A DNA stretch of 63,861 nt. Origin: Flavobacterium sp. (GTDB lineage: Bacteria; Bacteroidota; Bacteroidia; Flavobacteriales; Flavobacteriaceae). Made by a program: the position numbers and the translations under genes. Under the pieces are notes generated by a model that saw nothing but the letters and a program-made list of their open reading frames with translations, made no database searches and was not told the DNA's origin. Below are positions 1 to 8,009 of the stretch, in pieces. Within the stretch, counting starts at the first letter, position 1; each line of letters opens with the position of its first letter. The stretch lies in the NCBI RefSeq assembly GCF_029945805.1, contig NZ_JAQSDH010000014.1, positions 1 through 63,861 of the forward strand, given 5' to 3'.

Positions 1-631
1 GTCAGTAAAAATTAGATTACAAAGACACGGTAAAAAACAAAAACCTTTTTACTGGATCGTAGCAGCAGATGCTAGATCAAAAAGAGATGGTAGATACCTT
101 GAAAAATTAGGGACTTACAATCCAAATACCAATCCTGCAACCATTGAATTAAACCTTGACCAAGCGGTACAATGGTTACACAATGGAGCACAACCAACGG
201 ATACTGCAAAAGCAATTCTTTCTTATAAAGGTGCTTTATTGAAACACCACCTTGATGGTGGAATTCGTAAAGGAGCTTTAACTCAAGAACAAGCAGATGC
301 TAAGTTAGCTTCATGGTTGGACGAAAAAGCTGGAAAAGTAGACAATAAAAAAGAAGGTTTATCAAAAGCACAGGAAGCTGCTAAAGTGAACGCTTTAAAA
401 GCTGAAAAAGTGGCTAATGAAAAACGTGCTGCTGCCGCTGTTGAAGCTGCAAAAGTAGAAGATGTTGCTGAAGAAGTTGCAGTTGAAGAAACTGAAACTC
501 CCGAGGTTGCTGAAGTTGCTACAGAAGAAGCTCCTGCTGCTGAAGTTGCTACAGAAGAAGCTCCTGCTGCTGAAGTTGTTGCTGAAGAAGCTCCGGCTGC
601 TGAAGAAACTAACGAAGAAAAAGAAGCTTAA
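1..631 (+). CDS. rpsP: 30S ribosomal protein S16 (5' end cut by two bases)
   Basis: Small-subunit ribosomal protein. Base 1 is the last base of the ATG, so the gene lacks only two bases. The protein opens SVKIRLQRHGKK and continues with the S16 signatures FYWIVAADAR and LGTYNP. The S16 core takes about 85 residues. A long Ala/Glu-rich tail of over 100 residues follows, including a 10-residue repeat (EVATEEAPAA type); such tails are common on S16 of Flavobacteria but absent from E. coli S16. rimM follows after 14 bases, the conserved rpsP-rimM pairing. The tail is acidic and low-complexity, so probably disordered and solvent-exposed on the ribosome (inference). Confidence 0.97.
   Translation, partial: SVKIRLQRHGKKQKPFYWIVAADARSKRDGRYLEKLGTYNPNTNPATIELNLDQAVQWLHNGAQPTDTAKAILSYKGALLKHHLDGGIRKGALTQEQADAKLASWLDEKAGKVDNKKEGLSKAQEAAKVNALKAEKVANEKRAAAAVEAAKVEDVAEEVAVEETETPEVAEVATEEAPAAEVATEEAPAAEVVAEEAPAAEETNEEKEA
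511..600 (+). repeat. 30-bp tandem repeat, three copies, inside rpsP
   Basis: Bases 511-540 and 541-570 are identical, and 571-600 is a diverged third copy. Each unit encodes ten residues of the type EVATEEAPAA. The period is a multiple of three, so gain or loss of a unit changes only the tail length. Confidence 0.95.
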
Positions 632-645
632 TACTTCGAGCAATT

Positions 646-1170
646 ATGCGTAAAGAGGATTGTTTCTATTTAGGTAAGATTGCAAAAAAATTTAGTTTCA
701 AAGGGGAAGTTTTACTCTATTTAGACACAGACGAACCCGAGTTATATGAGAATATGGAATCAGTTTTTGTTGAATTCAACAAAAACCTGGTTCCATTTTT
801 TATTGAAAACAGTTCCTTACACAAAAATGACTTTCTTCGGGTGCAATTCGAAGATGTGGATTCCGAAGAAGAAGCCGATAGCATCTTAAACTGCGATGTT
901 TATCTTCCGCTAAATATGTTGCCAAAACTTTCAGGTAACAAATTTTATTTTCACGAAGTGATCGGATTTGAAATAGAAGACCAACGCGTTGGGATTTTTG
1001 GGAAAATTGTATCTATAAATGATTCTTCAGCTCAACCTTTATTTGAAGTTTTAAATGGGGAAGTCGAAATTCTTATTCCGATGATTGATCAATTCCTAGT
1101 AAAAATCGACAGAGAAAACAAAAAAGTCATCATGGATTTGCCGGAAGGTTTAGTCGAAATGTACCTTTAA
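646..1170 (+). CDS. rimM: ribosome maturation factor RimM
   Basis: Assists late maturation of the 30S head by binding S19. The 174 residues are the normal family length. The N-terminal RimM barrel (about 1-85) opens with FYLGKIAKKFSFKGEV, the family's 'G.I...hG.kGe' pattern. A PRC-barrel domain (about 95-170) follows, with PLFEVLNGEVEILIPM matching the 'llev...g.e.liP' signature. It lies 14 bases after rpsP and is probably co-transcribed with it. The stop codon is followed with no gap by a heptad array. Confidence 0.95.
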   Translation: MRKEDCFYLGKIAKKFSFKGEVLLYLDTDEPELYENMESVFVEFNKNLVPFFIENSSLHKNDFLRVQFEDVDSEEEADSILNCDVYLPLNMLPKLSGNKFYFHEVIGFEIEDQRVGIFGKIVSINDSSAQPLFEVLNGEVEILIPMIDQFLVKIDRENKKVIMDLPEGLVEMYL

Positions 1171-1205
1171 TTGATAATTAACAGTTAACAATTGATAATT
1201 ATTAG
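1171..1205. repeat. heptad array starting at the rimM stop codon
   Basis: Five 7-bp units in register from the base after the rimM stop; units 1 and 4 are both TTGATAA, and units 2 and 3 are TTAACAG and TTAACAA. The array is the inverted counterpart of the one at 1298-1332, so the two could pair around the hairpin element between them. Confidence 0.75.
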
Positions 1206-1280
1206 GAGCTATTTCCTGCTCTCCGCTATATCTTTTGCTCCGCTCTGCTCCACAAAAGGATGCCGCTCCTATCAGGGCTA
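1203..1280 (-). repeat. dispersed hairpin element, copy A1
   Basis: Read on the minus strand it follows the family frame: TAGCCCTGAT, then AGCGGCATCC, a central stem of CTTTTG against CAAAAG, then AGCGGAGAGCAGGAAA. The same frame recurs at 3741, 23089, 33910 and 39065. It is bracketed by inverted heptad arrays, and together they fill the rimM-trmN gap. Confidence 0.75.
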
Positions 1281-1297
1281 TGGCCTTATTTCTTTAC

Positions 1298-1332
1298 ATT
1301 ATTAATTATCCATTGTCAATTATCAATTAAAA
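1298..1332. repeat. heptad array ending at the trmN start codon
   Basis: Five 7-bp units (ATTATCA type, last unit ATTAAAA) in perfect register, the last base directly adjoining the trmN ATG at 1333. No Shine-Dalgarno sequence is present; the array forms the whole proximal leader. Confidence 0.8.
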
Positions 1333-2040
1333 ATGTTTCAATTCAAACAATTTTCCGTTAATCAAGACCAATGCGCCATGAAAATTGGCACCGACGGCGT
1401 TTTGCTGGGCGCATGGTGCCCGATAGACAATCATCCGTTTTCTGTGTTGGATATTGGCGCCGGAACTGGAATTTTAGCGCTAATGTTGGCACAACGAACG
1501 AATGCGGACCAAATTGACGCGGTTGAAATTGACGAGAACGCATACGAACAATGTGTAGATAATTTTGAGATTTCGCCCTGGAGCGATCGCTTATTTTGTT
1601 TTCATGCAGGATTAGATGAATTTATGGAGGAACCCGAAGACGAATACGACATTATCATTTCCAATCCTCCCTTTTACACCGAAGATTACAAAACCGAAAA
1701 CGAACAACGCGATTTAGCTCGGTTTGCTGACGCAATGCCTTTTGAGGATTTGGTTGAAGCTGCTGATTTATTATTGTCTGAAAACGGAATTTTTGCCGTA
1801 ATCATTCCGTTTAAAGAAGAAGAACGCTTTATTGATTTATGTGCTGAAGCGGAACTTTTTCTGGTAAAAGTTACGCGCGTAAAAGGTTCCCATAAGACTC
1901 CAATTGTTAGAAGTTTGTTGGCTTTTAAGCGTTATGAACTTTCTGTTTTGACCGCCGATGAATTGGTTATTGAAATCAATCGTCATGAATATACGGACGA
2001 CTATATTAATCTTACCAAAGATTTTTATTTGAAGATGTAA
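1333..2040 (+). CDS. trmN: tRNA1(Val) (adenine(37)-N6)-methyltransferase
   Basis: SAM-dependent methyltransferase expected to form m6A37 in tRNA-Val, of the YfiC/TrmN6 family. SAM-binding motif I is DIGAGTG at residues 40-46, and the N6-adenine catalytic motif is NPPFY at 111-115. The N-terminal FKQFSVNQDQCAMKIGTDGVLLG pattern (shown here in parts: FKQF, then KIGTDGVLLGAW) is typical of this subfamily. The 235-residue length fits. Its leader is a heptad array with no gap before the ATG. It converges on the gene at 2046-2864, leaving five bases between stop codons. Confidence 0.9.
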   Translation: MFQFKQFSVNQDQCAMKIGTDGVLLGAWCPIDNHPFSVLDIGAGTGILALMLAQRTNADQIDAVEIDENAYEQCVDNFEISPWSDRLFCFHAGLDEFMEEPEDEYDIIISNPPFYTEDYKTENEQRDLARFADAMPFEDLVEAADLLLSENGIFAVIIPFKEEERFIDLCAEAELFLVKVTRVKGSHKTPIVRSLLAFKRYELSVLTADELVIEINRHEYTDDYINLTKDFYLKM

Positions 2041-2045
2041 TCAAA

Positions 2046-2864
2046 TTAGTCAGAAATACTGATTTCCACATTAATGGAAAAACGATTGTTTTTTTGCCAT
2101 TTTCCTTCTTTAAAATACCAAGTATCTCTGTATCTATCACTGTAATCAACAGCAATACTAGGTTCGTAGAAAAATGCATTGGAATAATAGGGTTTAGCGT
2201 AATTTTTATTTTGTTCTAAAAGTAAATGCTGTACGACTACAAATAGCCCTTCTTTAGGAAAATCTAAATCACTAACATCAACTTCTAGAACATGAGTTCC
2301 TTTTTTTAATCTAATAATATTATTTTCTGTATTTAAAATTTTATCAGGCTCTCCATTATCCCTAACAGAATAAAAAATCAAGTTTACAGTTCTATTTTTG
2401 GCACTCGATGTAGCGCAAAATTTAACCTTATTTATAAACCCTTTATTGGATTGGTTTGGGAAATATTTCGCACACATTCCCGTTTTGTCATCAAATTGAA
2501 CTGCATAAGAACTAGTGCCTCTTTTTGCTTTTCCTAATTTGACAATGTCCTTATTCGTTCTTTTTACAACCCTTACCTCGTATAATTGAATAACTTCCGG
2601 TTCTAAGTAAATTGTTTTATCTGTATTCTTAATTCTAAAATAAGTGGTCTTATAGCCAATTGCAGAAATTTTAAAATCGGAATTTAAGTGTTTCTCATCG
2701 ACCTTAAAAACACCGAGTGAATCTGAGGTTGCATACATTTTATCTTCCTTCCAGATATTGGCATAAGAAACCGGGATATTCGAACTTCTATCTTTTAAGT
2801 AAATAGGAGACTGCGCTTGTGATAGCGAACAAATAAAAAGAAAAACAAAGAAAACCTTCTTCAT
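2046..2864 (-). CDS. exported carboxypeptidase-regulatory-like domain protein
   Basis: A 272-residue secreted or envelope protein of unknown role. The start MKKVFFVFLFICSLSQAQ is a clear signal peptide. A CarboxypepD_reg/CNA-B-like segment follows (about 20-95), with VSYANIWKEDK, SDSLGVF and ISAIGYKTTYF marking the usual 'a.V....g..tdedG.f.i...GY' pattern. The C-terminal half is unrecognised and ends in beta-type sequence. It is divergent from the next gene, which has the same N-terminal architecture, so the two may be distant paralogues. Surface or outer-membrane attachment is inference. Confidence 0.7.
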   Translation of the reverse strand: MKKVFFVFLFICSLSQAQSPIYLKDRSSNIPVSYANIWKEDKMYATSDSLGVFKVDEKHLNSDFKISAIGYKTTYFRIKNTDKTIYLEPEVIQLYEVRVVKRTNKDIVKLGKAKRGTSSYAVQFDDKTGMCAKYFPNQSNKGFINKVKFCATSSAKNRTVNLIFYSVRDNGEPDKILNTENNIIRLKKGTHVLEVDVSDLDFPKEGLFVVVQHLLLEQNKNYAKPYYSNAFFYEPSIAVDYSDRYRDTWYFKEGKWQKNNRFSINVEISISD

Positions 2865-3000
2865 GTATACTTATTTAAAAAACAATACTAAGATAGTTTT
2901 TATAGTATAACTAATGATATTAAAATTTAACAAAGCCTTCGCAATTAAGTGAGTTGTTTTGTCTAATTTTAATAACTAAACACAACTTATCTAAAAGCAC

Positions 3001-3723
3001 ATGTCTAAAATTACTTCCCTTTTATTTTTATTGATTTCCTGCATTTCTTATTCCCAAACAGAAAAACTGATTCACGGAAAAGTTTCCTATCAAGACAGTT
3101 ATCAGAAAAACGTTGATGTCATAAATTTTATTACAAAGAAAATTACCAATACCAATGTTTATGGCGAATTTGATATTACTGCCAAAGTTGGTGATGCGCT
3201 TATTTTGATGTCTGAAAACTTTGCGGATCAAAAATACATCTTGACTAAAGAAGACTTTGCCAAAGGTTCAGTTCTTATAAAATTGATTGAAAAACCCATT
3301 GCATTGGATGAAGTTGAAATAAAACTTGTTAAAGACTTAAAATTGGCGACTGTATCCTATAATGATCTTAAAATGACCAAAATCGAAAAAGAACAAGCGC
3401 GTCCAAAGAATACTGATGTTTACACGGGTGAAATGGTTAACGGAATGGACTTTGTTCAAATTGGAAAGATGATTGGAAAATTATTTAAAAGCAAAAAACC
3501 AAAAACTTCAACCACAGAAGTGACTTTTAGCGAATATTCAAAAGCGAATTTCAATCAATCGTTTTACACCAAAACGCTAAAGTTAAAACCCTCAGAAACT
3601 GCCAGATTTATCGACTATTGTGAAGCAGATTCTAAATCCAAAATCGCAATGAAAAGCAACGATGAGCTCACTATCTTAGAATTTCTGATGGAAAAGAAAA
3701 CAGAATTCGACAAACTAAAATAG
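3001..3723 (+). CDS. exported carboxypeptidase-regulatory-like domain protein
   Basis: 240 residues with a signal peptide (MSKITSLLFLLISCISYSQ). Next comes a CarboxypepD_reg-like beta domain, with GKVSYQDSY, NVYGEFDIT and GDALILMSENF, then a Lys-rich C-terminal region with no motif I recognise. In this phylum such domains usually occur in envelope proteins, often at the N-terminus of TonB receptors, but no barrel follows here. Function unknown. Hairpin element A2 lies just downstream. Confidence 0.65.
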   Translation: MSKITSLLFLLISCISYSQTEKLIHGKVSYQDSYQKNVDVINFITKKITNTNVYGEFDITAKVGDALILMSENFADQKYILTKEDFAKGSVLIKLIEKPIALDEVEIKLVKDLKLATVSYNDLKMTKIEKEQARPKNTDVYTGEMVNGMDFVQIGKMIGKLFKSKKPKTSTTEVTFSEYSKANFNQSFYTKTLKLKPSETARFIDYCEADSKSKIAMKSNDELTILEFLMEKKTEFDKLK

Positions 3724-3740
3724 TATCCTTTTCAACAACG

Positions 3741-3837
3741 GCCCTAGCCCAGATGGGAACGGCATCCTTTCACACGCTCAGGTTTTAAAAAAACCTGAGC
3801 GTGTGAAAGATATAGTGGACAGCTGGATTAAGCTTCA
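3741..3837 (+). repeat. dispersed hairpin element, copy A2
   Basis: The frame CTAGCCCAGAT, then ACGGCATCC, encloses a perfect 19-bp stem (3768-3786 with 3790-3808, loop AAA), followed by AGATATAGTGGACAGC. It has the same frame as A1 but a different central stem. It could also act as a terminator for the upstream gene. Confidence 0.75.
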
Positions 3838-3881
3838 AAAAATTATAACAATTGTTCATCGGAATTTTGATTAAGATTCTT

Positions 3882-3889
3882 TAGCTTTG
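3882..3889 (+). promoter_or_regulatory. putative -7 element upstream of gcdH
   Basis: TAGCTTTG matches the Bacteroidota -7 consensus TAnnTTTG, 62 bases before the gcdH ATG. No -33 TTG lies at the preferred 17-23 base spacing, so this is tentative. Confidence 0.4.
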
Positions 3890-3951
3890 CAAACGTTTTC
3901 GTAAAATAAAAAAATAATGAGATTGCTCGGCAAACTCGCAATGACAAAAGT

Positions 3952-5130
3952 ATGAAACCAGACTTATTTCAAGCTCCAGATTACTATTTATTAGATGATT
4001 TGCTTACCGAAGAACACAAATTAGTTCGTGATTCTGCTCGTGCGTGGGTTAAACGCGAAGTATCTCCAATTATAGAAGAATATGCTCAACGCGCTGAATT
4101 TCCGAAACAAATCATTAAAGGTTTGGGTGAAATTGGTGGTTTTGGACCTTACATTCCAGAGGAATATGGGGGTGCTGGTTTAGATCAAATTTCATATGGT
4201 TTAATCATGCAGGAAATTGAAAGAGGCGACTCAGGTGTTCGTTCAACTTCATCTGTTCAATCTTCGTTAGTAATGTATCCTATTTGGAAATTCGGAACAG
4301 AAGACCAACGTAAAAAATATTTACCAAAATTATCTACAGGAGAATTTATGGGTTGTTTCGGTTTAACGGAGCCAGATCACGGTTCCAATCCAAGCGGAAT
4401 GACAACCAACTTCAAAGACATGGGCGACCATTATTTGTTGAATGGTGCAAAGATGTGGATTTCGAATGCACCATTTGCAGACATCGCTGTAGTTTGGGCA
4501 AAAGATGAATCAGGAAGAATTCATGGATTAATTGTAGAGCGCGGAATGGAAGGTTTTACAACTCCAGAAACGCACAACAAATGGTCTCTTCGTGCTTCAT
4601 CAACCGGGGAATTGATTTTTGACAATGTAAAAGTCCCAAAAGAAAACTTGATGCCAGGAAAATCTGGGTTAGGCGCACCGATGCAATGTTTAGATTCGGC
4701 TCGGTACGGAATCGCTTGGGGCGCTATTGGTGCTGCCATGGATTGTTACGACACCGCTTTGCGTTATGCGAAAGAAAGAATTCAGTTCGACAAACCGATT
4801 GCTTCCTTCCAGTTGCAACAAAAAAAATTGGCAGAAATGATAACCGAAATTACCAAAGCGCAATTGTTAACATGGCGTTTAGGTGTTTTAAGAAATGAAG
4901 GAAAAGCAACCACTGCTCAGATTTCAATGGCGAAGAGAAATAATGTTGACATGGCGATTCACATTGCTCGTGAAGCTCGTCAAATGCTCGGTGGAATGGG
5001 AATTACTGGCGAATATTCGATTATGCGTCATATGATGAACTTAGAATCGGTGATTACTTATGAAGGTACACACGACATTCACTTGTTAATTACAGGTGCA
5101 GATATTACTGGAATTCCAGCTTTTAAATAA
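3952..5130 (+). CDS. gcdH: acyl-CoA dehydrogenase, glutaryl-CoA dehydrogenase type
   Basis: FAD-dependent enzyme that would oxidise and decarboxylate glutaryl-CoA to crotonyl-CoA in lysine and tryptophan breakdown. The 392 residues show the family blocks YIPEEYGGAGLDQISYG, FGLTEPDHGSNPSGM (substrate and FAD contacts) and MWISNAPFADIAVVW. The C-terminal motif YEGTHDIHLLITG includes the catalytic Glu at residue 371. The TYEGTHDIH block and the SVQSSLVMYPI segment favour glutaryl-CoA dehydrogenase over short- or medium-chain paralogues. It is a single gene with a strong terminator at 5158. No other lysine-degradation gene is adjacent. Confidence 0.88.
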   Translation: MKPDLFQAPDYYLLDDLLTEEHKLVRDSARAWVKREVSPIIEEYAQRAEFPKQIIKGLGEIGGFGPYIPEEYGGAGLDQISYGLIMQEIERGDSGVRSTSSVQSSLVMYPIWKFGTEDQRKKYLPKLSTGEFMGCFGLTEPDHGSNPSGMTTNFKDMGDHYLLNGAKMWISNAPFADIAVVWAKDESGRIHGLIVERGMEGFTTPETHNKWSLRASSTGELIFDNVKVPKENLMPGKSGLGAPMQCLDSARYGIAWGAIGAAMDCYDTALRYAKERIQFDKPIASFQLQQKKLAEMITEITKAQLLTWRLGVLRNEGKATTAQISMAKRNNVDMAIHIAREARQMLGGMGITGEYSIMRHMMNLESVITYEGTHDIHLLITGADITGIPAFK

Positions 5131-5157
5131 GATTAGACAATAGATAAAATTGATACA

Positions 5158-5187
5158 AAATGCTTTTCAGAAATGAAAAGCATTTTT
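5158..5187 (+). terminator. rho-independent terminator after gcdH
   Basis: Perfect 11-bp stem (5158-5168 with 5175-5185), loop AGAAAT, T-rich tail. Confidence 0.85.
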
Positions 5188-5244
5188 ACTTTTACATAAA
5201 TTAAAATCCTTTTGGATTTAGTAACCGTATATTTTAAAAACGCT

Positions 5245-6027
5245 ATGAACATTTCTACGATCAACACTAAAATAGAATCACACAAACAACTCTTATTGCA
5301 ACATCCGCTTTATGAAAAAGTTAAGACGATTGAGGATTTGCATCAGTTTTTAGAAAATCATGTCTATGCCGTCTGGGATTTTATGTCGCTATTAAAAGCC
5401 TTGCAAAGCAGATTGACTTGCACTACTACGCCTTGGTTTGCCACACAAAATCCGGAAACGCGTTATTTAATTAACGAAATTGTTTTAGCCGAAGAAAGCG
5501 ATTTAACTTTGGACGGAAAACGCTTGAGCCATTTTGAAATGTATTTAGAAGCGATGCAAAGTTGCGGAGCACAAACAACGGCGTTAGAAGCCTTTTTGCA
5601 AAAGGTAAGTGATACTAAAAATATTTTTATTGCGATTAAACAAAGTGATTTACATTACAAAATTAAAGCGTTTTTAGACTTCACTTTCCATGTTATCGAA
5701 GAAGGAAAGTCCCATAAAATTGCAGCGGCTTTTACTTTTGGACGAGAAGATTTAATTCCGAACATGTTTACCGAAATCCTCAAAAACTTTGAGCAAAACT
5801 TTCCAGAAACCGATTTGTCGAAACTGATTTATTACTTCGAAAGACACATCGAGTTAGATGCTGATGAACACGGACCAATGGCCATGCAGATGATTTCAGA
5901 ACTTTGTCAGGAGGACGAACACAAATGGAAAGAAGTTGAAGAAGTTTCAATTTTGGCACTCGAAAAACGAATTGGACTTTGGGACGCTATTGAAGAAAAA
6001 ATTGAAAATAAATTAGAATTAGCGTAA
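5245..6027 (+). CDS. DUF3050 family protein (heme-oxygenase-like fold)
   Basis: About 260 residues. Recognised as DUF3050 from LENHVYAVWDFMSLLK near the N-terminus, LINEIVLAEESD, SHFEMYLEAM and ELDADEHGPMAMQMI near the C-terminus. The His and Glu residues in these helices are arranged as in heme-oxygenase-like or TenA-like helical bundles, which often hold a di-metal site. Substrate unknown. I chose the ATG at 5245 (MNISTINTK) over an upstream TTG at 5212, since homologues begin near here and the extra residues look like leader. Nothing nearby points to a pathway. Confidence 0.75.
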   Translation: MNISTINTKIESHKQLLLQHPLYEKVKTIEDLHQFLENHVYAVWDFMSLLKALQSRLTCTTTPWFATQNPETRYLINEIVLAEESDLTLDGKRLSHFEMYLEAMQSCGAQTTALEAFLQKVSDTKNIFIAIKQSDLHYKIKAFLDFTFHVIEEGKSHKIAAAFTFGREDLIPNMFTEILKNFEQNFPETDLSKLIYYFERHIELDADEHGPMAMQMISELCQEDEHKWKEVEEVSILALEKRIGLWDAIEEKIENKLELA

Positions 6028-6087
6028 AGAGATTTAATCTGAAACCTTATTGATTTAAGCTACCTATAATAAAATAAAATCAAAACC

Positions 6088-6358
6088 ATAAAACGGTTAC
6101 TATTTTTCATTTGTTTTATTTTTTTACTGCGCTGAAGTAGTGATAGTATCATAATTACTTCCCAAAAAAAAAAAAGTATTTTGCACTTGGTAATAGTTAT
6201 ACTAAAAGCCAAAGCGTTTGTGAAATCTGTCGTTTTCCGGTTCAGCTGAAAGACCGTATTGGGAAGTATTTTTTAATTCAAATGATACGTTTCAGATTAA
6301 AATTATCGCACAAACGGGTTGGAGAAGCACTAAATTGAAATTTGTTCAGAGAATCTAG
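6088..6358 (+). pseudogene. decayed SGNH/GDSL-hydrolase lipoprotein gene
   Basis: Fragments read as a lipoprotein signal peptide (KRLLFFICFIFLL) starting at ATA instead of ATG. An in-frame TGA at 6133 falls where the lipobox Ser-Cys would be. A run of twelve A (6164-6175) shifts frame into KKYFALGNSYTKSQSVCEIC, which matches the SGNH block 'ALGDSYT.G.SV' with Asp changed to Asn. A second shift in a T run (around 6240) leads into IKIIAQTGWRSTKL, then TAG at 6356. The C-terminal two thirds, with the Asp-His catalytic pair, are absent. The family assignment is inference from these blocks. This stretch accounts for most of the 390-base gap between genes. Confidence 0.75.
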
Positions 6359-6417
6359 CCTGAAGCTAGAGTTAAAATGGTAGATTAATCAAAAAGACTT
6401 AATCCTCAATTTCCTAG

Positions 6418-6750
6418 TTATTGCTCTGGTGCAATCTCTATTTCCAGTCCGTCAATAGCTTCTGTAATTGGAATTTGACAACCCAACCGGCTATTTTCTT
6501 TTACATGGTAGGCTTCACAAAGCATGGCTTCCTCGTCCGGATTACGCTCTGATTTTAAAACATCATTTAAAACATAGCATTGGCAAGATGCACACATGGC
6601 CATTCCGCCACAAATACCAACGGTTCCTTCTGGAGCTAATTCATAAGCACGAATTAATTCCATAATGTTCATGTTCATATCCGTTGGTGCCTGGACTTCA
6701 TGAGTTATACCCATTCGGTCTGTAATTTTTATAGTGATGTCTTGTGGCAT
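6418..6750 (-). CDS. fdx: 2Fe-2S ferredoxin
   Basis: Electron carrier of 110 residues. The plant/adrenodoxin-type cluster ligands are C47, C53, C56 and C91 (GICGGMAMCASC, then GCQIP), spacing C-x5-C-x2-C-x34-C as in ISC-type ferredoxins. It lies one base after the FAD reductase on the same strand, so the pair is almost certainly co-transcribed and the reductase is its likely electron donor. The nearby nifU and mrp genes suggest a role in Fe-S cluster supply or in a biosynthetic electron chain (inference). Confidence 0.92.
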   Translation of the reverse strand: MPQDITIKITDRMGITHEVQAPTDMNMNIMELIRAYELAPEGTVGICGGMAMCASCQCYVLNDVLKSERNPDEEAMLCEAYHVKENSRLGCQIPITEAIDGLEIEIAPEQ

Positions 6751-6751
6751 T

Positions 6752-7810
6752 TTAGTCTATCGATTTTACTACGGCTTTTTCAGCCTCTTTTCTTGTTCCG
6801 TCAAATCCGTCAACACCTGAAACCGTTGTATATTTCAGGACATACTTTTTTCCCGGATTAATTCGATTGTAAACACTTTGACACATTAAAGTAGCTTCGT
6901 GAAAACCACACAAAATCAGTTTTAATTTTCCTGGATAACTATTTACATCGCCAATGGCGTAAATGCCATCAATGTTGGTTTGGTAATCCAAAGCATTGTT
7001 CACTTTGATCGCGTTTTTTTCAATTTCCAATCCCCAATTGGCAATAGCTCCTAACTTAGGTGTCAATCCGAAAAGTGGAATGAAATAGTCTGTCTGCACA
7101 TTCATTCGAGCAGCATTAATCTGAATATCAACCGATTCAATACGTTCTGACCCTTTGAAACCAACTACTTCAGCTGGAGTTATCAATTTTATTTTTCCGG
7201 AATTTTTTAATTCCTGTACTTTTTCAACAGAATCTAAAGCGCCACGAAATTCATTTCTACGGTGCACCAAAGTAACTGATGCAGCAACCTCTGAAAGGAA
7301 AATACTCCAATCCAAAGCCGAATCACCACCACCAGAAATGACTACATTTTTTCCTCTATACTTTTCAGGATCTTTAATAAAATAATCAATACCTCTGTCG
7401 TGTTGCTCGTAAAAATCTAAATCTTTTAAAATGGGTTTTCTTGGCTCAAAAGTTCCTAAACCACCGGCAATCGCAACGGCTTTCGCATGGTGTTTTGTTC
7501 CTTTATTTGTTGTGACAATGAAAGTTCCATCTTCAAGTTTTTCGATAGTTTCAGCTGTTTCTGCTAAGGTAAATCCGGGTTGAAATTGTTTGATTTGTTC
7601 CATCAAATTGTTCACCAAATCGCCTGCTAAAACTTCGGGATAGCCCGGAATATCGTAAATGGGTTTTTTGGGATATAATTCGGATAATTGCCCGCCAATT
7701 TGTGGAAGAGCATCTATTAAGTGGCATTTTAATTTTAATAATCCTGCTTCAAAAACAGCGAAAAGTCCGGTTGGTCCGGCTCCGATTATTAGTATGTCTG
7801 TTTCAATCAT
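6752..7810 (-). CDS. ferredoxin--NADP reductase, thioredoxin-reductase-like type
   Basis: FAD flavoenzyme of about 352 residues that would pass electrons between NAD(P)H and the adjacent ferredoxin. The FAD-binding GAGPTG is at residues 10-15, and GGQLSELYPKKPIYDIPG is the block typical of YumC-type reductases. A second Rossmann site is ISGGGDSALDW, and the C-terminal FAD motif is YAIGDVNSYPGKLKLI. No redox CxxC is present, which separates it from thioredoxin reductase. Start taken as MIETDILIIG (7810); further in-frame ATGs at 7825 and 7849 would add short, unconserved extensions. Confidence 0.88.
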   Translation of the reverse strand: MIETDILIIGAGPTGLFAVFEAGLLKLKCHLIDALPQIGGQLSELYPKKPIYDIPGYPEVLAGDLVNNLMEQIKQFQPGFTLAETAETIEKLEDGTFIVTTNKGTKHHAKAVAIAGGLGTFEPRKPILKDLDFYEQHDRGIDYFIKDPEKYRGKNVVISGGGDSALDWSIFLSEVAASVTLVHRRNEFRGALDSVEKVQELKNSGKIKLITPAEVVGFKGSERIESVDIQINAARMNVQTDYFIPLFGLTPKLGAIANWGLEIEKNAIKVNNALDYQTNIDGIYAIGDVNSYPGKLKLILCGFHEATLMCQSVYNRINPGKKYVLKYTTVSGVDGFDGTRKEAEKAVVKSID

Positions 7811-7899
7811 TTTTTTGTGTGGCATAATGTAGCAATTTCTTTGCTGCAAAGTTTGGGAAACTTTCTATCAAATTCTATGATTTTTATCATTTAAACACT

Positions 7900-8003
7900 G
7901 CGTTAGGGATTGCAGCAAGTACCATGTACTGCGGAAAGCCCGACCCCGATAGAGAAAATCAAGTTTGTAAAACGTAGATTTTGCTAATCGAGGGGGAACG
8001 CCC
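7900..8003 (+). repeat. dispersed hairpin element, copy B1
   Basis: Begins GCGTTAGGGATTGCAGCA and has a short central palindrome GTACCATGTAC. It continues GCGGAAAGCCCGACCCC, a second hairpin region, then GGGGGAACGCCC. It shares both ends with copy B2 at 63011 and the middle frame with the A copies. Lies between nifU and the reductase gene. Confidence 0.7.
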
Positions 8004-8009
8004 AAAACA

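Noticed and set aside
395..643. Phe/Ser-rich open frame antisense to rpsP
   Set aside because: Reverse reading of the Glu/Ala repeat tail; composition is an artefact of GAA/GCT codons.
5131..5244. Riboswitch upstream of the DUF3050 gene
   Set aside because: The only structure is the gcdH terminator; no known aptamer core could be recognised there or in the other leaders.
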